DNA of 64,000 nt, taken from Chryseomicrobium sp. FSL W7-1435 (lineage in GTDB: Bacteria > Bacillota > Bacilli > Bacillales_A > Planococcaceae). Shown in pieces: positions 60,040 through 64,000 of the stretch. Every line of letters starts with the position of its first letter. Within the stretch, counting starts at the first letter, position 1. Both the position numbers and the translations under genes were made by a program. Where the stretch lies: the NCBI RefSeq assembly GCF_038595005.1, contig NZ_CP151997.1:620001-684000 (forward strand), given 5' to 3'. The notes under the pieces were generated by a model that did no database searches, was not told the origin of the DNA, and was given only the letters and a program-made list of their open reading frames with translations.

Positions 60040-60957
60040 ATGGAAACGCAACAAATCGTTTTTGTTGGAGGTAAAGGGGGCGTTGGAAAATCAACTTCAG
60101 CCGCAGCCATTGCCTGGAAGTTTGCCGCACAAGGCAAGCGTACTCTACTCGTCTCTACAGACCCTGCACATAATGTAGGTGACATTTTCGATACCGAAAT
60201 AGGGGGAGAAGGCAAAGAGGTTGCACCTAATTTGGTTGCGCTCGAGATCGATCCAGAGACTGAAACAACGAAATATATCGATCAAGTGAAGCAAAATGTG
60301 AAGGGCACGGTCAACCCGACGATGATGCAAGAAGTGTATCGGCAACTGGACACAGCAAAAGCCTCTCCGGGTGCAGATGAAGCAGCCATGTTTGATAAAA
60401 TTGTTTCGATTGTGTTAGATGAACGCACGAACTACGAGAAAATCGTTTTTGACACCGCACCAACAGGACATACGATTCGCCTTTTGACGCTGCCGGAACT
60501 GATGGGCGTGTGGATTGAAGGGTTGCTTCAGAAACGGGAAAAGACAAATGAAAATTACGCGCAACTTTTGAATGATGGTAAACCTCGAGAGGATCCAATT
60601 TATGATGTGTTGAGAGAACGTCAACGCCGATTTAAAGCGGTCCGAGATATTCTACTTGATGAAAAGATGACAGGCTATATTTTTGTTCTAAATCCGGAGA
60701 GGTTACCTATTCTAGAGACACAAAAGGCTGTAGATTTACTTCACAATTACGGCATTCATGTGCGCACGTTAATCGTAAACAAGGTGTTGCCAGAAGAGGT
60801 TGAAGGTGCGTTTATGCGTGAACGAAAAGAAGCAGAAGTTCCTTATTTAGCTACTATTGAAAAACGGTTTGCAAAACAAAAACGTATCCACATCCCGTTC
60901 TTTGCCCGTGATATTTCCACGAAAGAACAGTTTGAGAGATACGCTGCCTATTTATAA
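60040..60957 (+). CDS. ArsA/Get3-family ATPase
   Basis: A 305-residue SIMIBI ATPase. Deviant Walker A GGKGGVGKST (residues 10-19), switch I DPAHNVGDIF, and Walker B/switch II FDTAPTGHTIRLL are intact; it has one ATPase unit, like Get3, rather than the tandem A1/A2 of E. coli ArsA. No arsenic genes (arsR, arsB, arsC) are nearby. Together with the upstream cory-CC-star gene it forms a two-gene unit. AGGAGGGG precedes ATG 60040. It converges with the hydrolase gene with a two-base gap. Confidence 0.88.
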   Translation: METQQIVFVGGKGGVGKSTSAAAIAWKFAAQGKRTLLVSTDPAHNVGDIFDTEIGGEGKEVAPNLVALEIDPETETTKYIDQVKQNVKGTVNPTMMQEVYRQLDTAKASPGADEAAMFDKIVSIVLDERTNYEKIVFDTAPTGHTIRLLTLPELMGVWIEGLLQKREKTNENYAQLLNDGKPREDPIYDVLRERQRRFKAVRDILLDEKMTGYIFVLNPERLPILETQKAVDLLHNYGIHVRTLIVNKVLPEEVEGAFMRERKEAEVPYLATIEKRFAKQKRIHIPFFARDISTKEQFERYAAYL

Positions 60958-60959
60958 AA

Positions 60960-61748
60960 TTAAGCTGTACGTTCTATTCCAAGGAACTCCAGTACAAAAT
61001 CTAGATAAAGAAGACGTTGTTCCACATTAGGTGCATGTCCCGATTGATTGAATTCAGCAAACGTTGCATGAGGAATGAGACGAGCTGTCTCCCGTCCTTC
61101 TTCAGATGGATTCAATTGATCGTGGTCACCACTGATGACCAGAGTCTTTGCAGAAATAGAAGATAACTGATTTGTGAAATCAAATCCCATCAACGCTGAA
61201 TTGGCAGCTTCAATTTGTTCGGCTGTCATGGCCTCCGCTTTTTTTGCCGCGCCTTTACTCCATTGTCCAACTGCCTGCAAGTCATGATACATATATTTTG
61301 ACGCTTTTAATAGTTTGGCATTATGAGACAAACCTTGTAACTCCTCTTCATGTGCATCGAACAATGCTTGCATGGATGATGTGGTCCCGGCAGATTTAGT
61401 GGCAACTAACACTAACCTATTTACACGATCCCCTAAACGAATCGCTAAGCCTTGTGCTACATAACTACCCATTGAGACACCTATAATATGCAGTGATGGA
61501 ATTTCAAGTTCTTCAATAAGAGCGTAACAATCTTCAATAATATCCTCCAACGTGTAGCTTGAAGGGCGTTCGGAATCCCCATGTCCGCGTAAATCTGGGA
61601 CGATTACGCGTAAGTATTTCTTTAGCACTTTTGTTTCTTCATCAAACATATGACGATTCCCTGTTAAGCCATGGAGAAGAAGTACAGGGGTGCCGGAACC
61701 TTTTTCAGTAAAGGTCAATTGAATGTCGTTAATTGTTGCTGTAAACAT
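60960..61748 (-). CDS. alpha/beta hydrolase
   Basis: A 262-residue alpha/beta fold hydrolase. Oxyanion segment LLLHGLTGNRHMF, nucleophile Ser92 in GVSMGS, acid Asp in ISGDHDQLNP (about 215) and His in QSGHAPN (about 241) form the triad. Substrate unknown (esterase or related). AAGGAGG precedes ATG 61748. Confidence 0.85.
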   Translation of the reverse strand: MFTATINDIQLTFTEKGSGTPVLLLHGLTGNRHMFDEETKVLKKYLRVIVPDLRGHGDSERPSSYTLEDIIEDCYALIEELEIPSLHIIGVSMGSYVAQGLAIRLGDRVNRLVLVATKSAGTTSSMQALFDAHEEELQGLSHNAKLLKASKYMYHDLQAVGQWSKGAAKKAEAMTAEQIEAANSALMGFDFTNQLSSISAKTLVISGDHDQLNPSEEGRETARLIPHATFAEFNQSGHAPNVEQRLLYLDFVLEFLGIERTA

Positions 61749-61802
61749 AGAAGTGCCTCCTTCCCTTTAGTAATCTTATGCCCATTTTGTTGTATGTTAA
61801 AC

Positions 61803-61827
61803 GTTTTAAACAGTACAGGTAGGGAAA
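61803..61827 (+). promoter_or_regulatory. SigB-like promoter of SDR gene
   Basis: GTTTTA (61803-61808), 13-bp spacer, GGGAAA (61822-61827), matching the general stress sigma-B pattern GTTTNA-N12-15-GGGWAW; it is about 36 bp before the start codon. Confidence 0.6.
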
Positions 61828-61862
61828 ACTAATACAGATATAAATCTGAAGGAGGAATACGA

Positions 61863-62729
61863 ATGAATATTCATGAACGTCAACAAGATGGGCAACCACC
61901 TCAGACACAAAAAAATCAACCTGGTGTAGAGTCGAAGATGGATCCGGCACCGGTACATCCAGTGGATTATAAAGGTGCAGATAAATTAAAAGGGAAAGTC
62001 GCGCTAATTACCGGGGGAGATAGCGGGATTGGAAAAGCGGTAGCCATTGCTTTTGCAGCTGAAGGAGCCAATTTGGTCATTAATTATCTAGACGAAGATG
62101 AAGATGCCAATGAGACAAAGCAGCTAGTAGAAGAGCGCGGTGGGAAAGTGCTGCTTGTTAAAGGAGACGTCTCTCAAGAAAACTTTTGTAAAGAATTGAT
62201 AGATAAGACTGTAGAAGAGTTCGGTGGTCTGGATATCTTAGTGAACAATGCTGCTAAGCAGTTTCCTCAGAAGTCTCTTGAAGACATTTCAGCGGAACAG
62301 TGGGATATTACGTATAAAACCAATATCTATCCAGTGTTCTATTTGTCCAAATTCGCTTTACCTCATTTGAAACAAGGGAGTTCAATCATTACTACAACTT
62401 CTGTGACGACTTATCTGGGTAACGAAGAATTAATCGATTATGCTTCGACTAAAGGAGCAATTGTCGGATTTACACGCAGTTTAGCTCAAAACGTTGCCTC
62501 AAAAGGAATTCGTGTCAATATGGTTGCACCAGGGCCGATTTGGACACCATTAATTCCAGCAACTTTTGACAAAGAACATGTCAAAGAGTTTGGTGTCGAT
62601 ACGCCACTTGGTCGTCCAGGCCAGCCTCGTGATCTAGTTGGGGCATATGTCCTTCTTGCTTCAGAGGATGGTGCATATATGACAGGTCAGTGTATACATG
62701 TAAACGGCGGCATGTGGATGTCTTCTTAA
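61863..62729 (+). CDS. SDR family oxidoreductase (general stress type)
   Basis: A 288-residue short-chain dehydrogenase with the 40-residue N-terminal extension (QQDGQPPQTQKNQPGVESKMDP, PVDYKGADKLKGK) characteristic of Bacillales stress SDRs. NAD(P)-binding TGGDSGIGKA, NNAAKQFP, catalytic Ser and YASTKGA (Tyr-X3-Lys) are intact. Relatives such as YdaD, YhdF and YhxD are sigma-B controlled in B. subtilis, and a SigB-like promoter lies upstream here. AAGGAGG precedes ATG 61863. Confidence 0.9.
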   Translation: MNIHERQQDGQPPQTQKNQPGVESKMDPAPVHPVDYKGADKLKGKVALITGGDSGIGKAVAIAFAAEGANLVINYLDEDEDANETKQLVEERGGKVLLVKGDVSQENFCKELIDKTVEEFGGLDILVNNAAKQFPQKSLEDISAEQWDITYKTNIYPVFYLSKFALPHLKQGSSIITTTSVTTYLGNEELIDYASTKGAIVGFTRSLAQNVASKGIRVNMVAPGPIWTPLIPATFDKEHVKEFGVDTPLGRPGQPRDLVGAYVLLASEDGAYMTGQCIHVNGGMWMSS

Positions 62730-62754
62730 AGAGTAGCCTCGGCTGCTCTTTTTT
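62729..62754 (+). terminator. terminator of SDR gene
   Basis: AAGAGTAGC-CTCG-GCTGCTCTT followed by T4-6. Confidence 0.85.
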
Positions 62755-62816
62755 CTTTGTGCTAAACCGTGTACAATAGGACATGGAAAATTAACAGAGA
62801 GAAGGCAATACATCAT

Positions 62817-63935
62817 ATGATCCTACAACAAACGCACCAACAAACACCTACCCAAGATGATTGGGAAGCGTATCTTGATATCCGACAACATGGTGGTTTG
62901 ACACTTTCAAGCATTGAGTTAACCACAACTTATTTGTGCAATATGCGCTGCGAACATTGTGCTGTAGGAGATATTCTGGCACTCAAGGACCCAAACCCTA
63001 TTGCGATGGAGAAAATCTTTGCTAAATTGGATGACATCCCTCATTTACGTACACTTAGTCTCACAGGTGGAGAGCCTTTGTTTTCGAAAAAATCACTCGA
63101 CCAAGTGATTCTTCCGCTCCTGAAATATGCTAAATCTCGTGATGTGCGCACGCAAATCAACTCGAATCTGACGATGCCGTTTGAACGTTATGAAGCAATC
63201 GCTCCTTACCTTGATGTCCTTCATATCTCGCATAATTGGGGGACACTTGAAGATTTCATGGAAGGCGGGTTTACCAATATGCAGACTCCACCGCCTAAGG
63301 CTATTCGTAGAAGGCAGTTCGATAAGATGATTGAGAACAGTAGGCGTTTATCTGAATTAGGCGTATTTATTTCGGCTGAGACTATGCTCAACAAAAGGAC
63401 CCTTCCTTATATAGAAGAAATTCATCGACAAGTTGTAAATGAAATGAAGTGTAGTCGTCATGAAATTCACCCTATGTACCCAGTGAGCTTTGCTTCCAAT
63501 TTAGATGTGCTATCTCTTGAAGAGACAAGAGACGCCATTCACCGATTGCTCGATGTAAGAGACTCGGACAGTTGGATGTTATTTGGCACACTGCCTTTCT
63601 ATTCGTGCAACGCTTCTATAGAAGATCAACAGTTGCTCGCAAGACTACGCGTACAGAAAAATGTAACAGTACGAAATGATCCAGATGGTCGCTCACGATT
63701 GAATGTAAACATCTTTACGGGAGATGTCGCTGTGACGGATTTTGGAGAAGCTGCTAAAGTAGGTAATCTATTAGAAAATTCGTTGCCTGATATTTATAAA
63801 AGATGGGTAACGACTGAATCCGCGAGTTCAATGAATTGTCATTGTCCAGCTGTATCATGTTTAGGTCCGAACCTTCTTGTGAAAGAAGCCTATTATCCAA
63901 CAGTAGATTTTACAACTCGAACTGCTAAAATTTGA
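62817..63935 (+). CDS. yfkAB: radical SAM/CxCxxxxC protein YfkAB
   Basis: A 372-residue radical SAM protein. Cys41-X3-Cys45-X2-Cys48 (CNMRCEHC) binds the SAM-cleaving 4Fe-4S cluster, TGGEPLF follows, and the C-terminal Cys341-X-Cys343-X4-Cys348 (CHCPAVSC) is the family-specific second cysteine motif, probably for an auxiliary cluster. It is full length and close to Bacillus YfkAB in layout; the substrate is unknown. ATG 62817 has GAGAAGG upstream at rather long spacing; the open frame to 62769 covers the promoter-like TACAAT at 62773. Confidence 0.88.
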   Translation: MILQQTHQQTPTQDDWEAYLDIRQHGGLTLSSIELTTTYLCNMRCEHCAVGDILALKDPNPIAMEKIFAKLDDIPHLRTLSLTGGEPLFSKKSLDQVILPLLKYAKSRDVRTQINSNLTMPFERYEAIAPYLDVLHISHNWGTLEDFMEGGFTNMQTPPPKAIRRRQFDKMIENSRRLSELGVFISAETMLNKRTLPYIEEIHRQVVNEMKCSRHEIHPMYPVSFASNLDVLSLEETRDAIHRLLDVRDSDSWMLFGTLPFYSCNASIEDQQLLARLRVQKNVTVRNDPDGRSRLNVNIFTGDVAVTDFGEAAKVGNLLENSLPDIYKRWVTTESASSMNCHCPAVSCLGPNLLVKEAYYPTVDFTTRTAKI

Positions 63936-63938
63936 TAC

Positions 63939-63988
63939 AGACCCTGTACATAGTTTACGTAACTATTTGTGCAGGGTCTTATTTTTTG
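63939..63988 (+). terminator. terminator of yfkAB
   Basis: AGACCCTGTACA...TGTGCAGGGTCT with inner TAGTT/AACTA, then TATTTTTT. Confidence 0.88.
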
Positions 63989-64000
63989 TATACCCTTTGT

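Noticed and set aside
60040-60957. Arsenic resistance operon
   Set aside because: Only the ArsA-like ATPase is present; there is no arsR, arsB/acr3, arsC or arsD, and the partner is a cory-CC-star protein.
1-64000. Prophage, integrative element or defence island
   Set aside because: No integrase, transposase, phage structural, restriction or toxin-antitoxin genes were seen; gene content is typical chromosomal.

Overview
The window looks like a chromosomal segment from a low-to-mid GC Gram-positive bacterium of the order Bacillales, most likely Planococcaceae or a close relative. The evidence is strong AGGAGG-type ribosome binding sites, short intergenic gaps closed by intrinsic terminators, sigma-A promoters with 17-bp spacers, S-box (SAM-I) riboswitches, a LexA/DinR-type box, a SigB-like promoter, and Bacillales gene families (MetI/YitJ, YfkAB, YpeP-like, YdaT-like, DUF4003, DUF2500, Mrp antiporter). 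I saw no phage, transposase, integrase, plasmid or CRISPR genes. This is ordinary core and housekeeping DNA with lineage-specific intergenic repeats.

Layout. 1-7.4 kb: 5' end of an mrpA gene (minus strand, running off the window), a divergent KdpD-type USP protein, a GNAT acetyltransferase preceded by a promoter-to-terminator structured RNA, an iron-dependent alcohol dehydrogenase, an SRPBCC protein and a luciferase-like monooxygenase. 7.8-10.7 kb: a minus-strand acyl-CoA cluster (DUF3870, class III CoA-transferase, glutaryl-CoA-dehydrogenase-like enzyme) with an attenuator-like leader. 10.8-17 kb: azoreductase, a long-form (E. coli type) SpeD, a hydroxyacid dehydrogenase, an M20 amidohydrolase and a polar amino acid ABC importer. 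17-24.4 kb: PfkB kinase, CstA, NRDE protein, FetAB-like transporter, RlmA-like methyltransferase, a perfect-looking 210-bp tandem duplication, and a PadR/DUF1129 pair with a palindromic operator.

24.5-31.2 kb: a SAM riboswitch followed by metI-yitJ-metH, a compact methionine synthesis operon covering transsulfuration entry, methyl-THF supply and B12-dependent methylation. 31-40 kb: BCCT transporter, GNAT, lone EAL protein, DinB, DJ-1/PfpI, cysteine synthase, patatin, flavin reductase, YdaT-like and DUF4003 proteins. 40.3-45.8 kb: a second SAM riboswitch upstream of a small coiled-coil gene and a glycerate kinase, then a separate glycerate locus (CdaR-type regulator divergent from a second glycerate kinase plus a GntP permease, with a cre-like site). 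46-51.3 kb: two MFS transporters, a four-gene stress-like operon ending in an RNase H fold protein, and small membrane proteins. 51.4-64 kb: class B PBP with MecA-like N-terminus, MenA, a small WYL-like gene under a LexA-type box, a tRNA-Val(GAC), a stand-alone alpha-CTD/HhH-like protein, glutaminase, a second CstA, a cory-CC-star/ArsA ATPase pair, an alpha/beta hydrolase, a SigB-type SDR gene and radical SAM YfkAB.

The most unusual items are regulatory or non-coding: two intergenic arrays whose degenerate units repeat every 20-21 bp (two helical turns), one of them duplicated as a 210-bp block; a family of long hairpin repeats marked by TAGATGTGGA; two leader RNAs of unrecognised class ending in terminators just before start codons; and a SAM riboswitch that appears to govern glycerate kinase.
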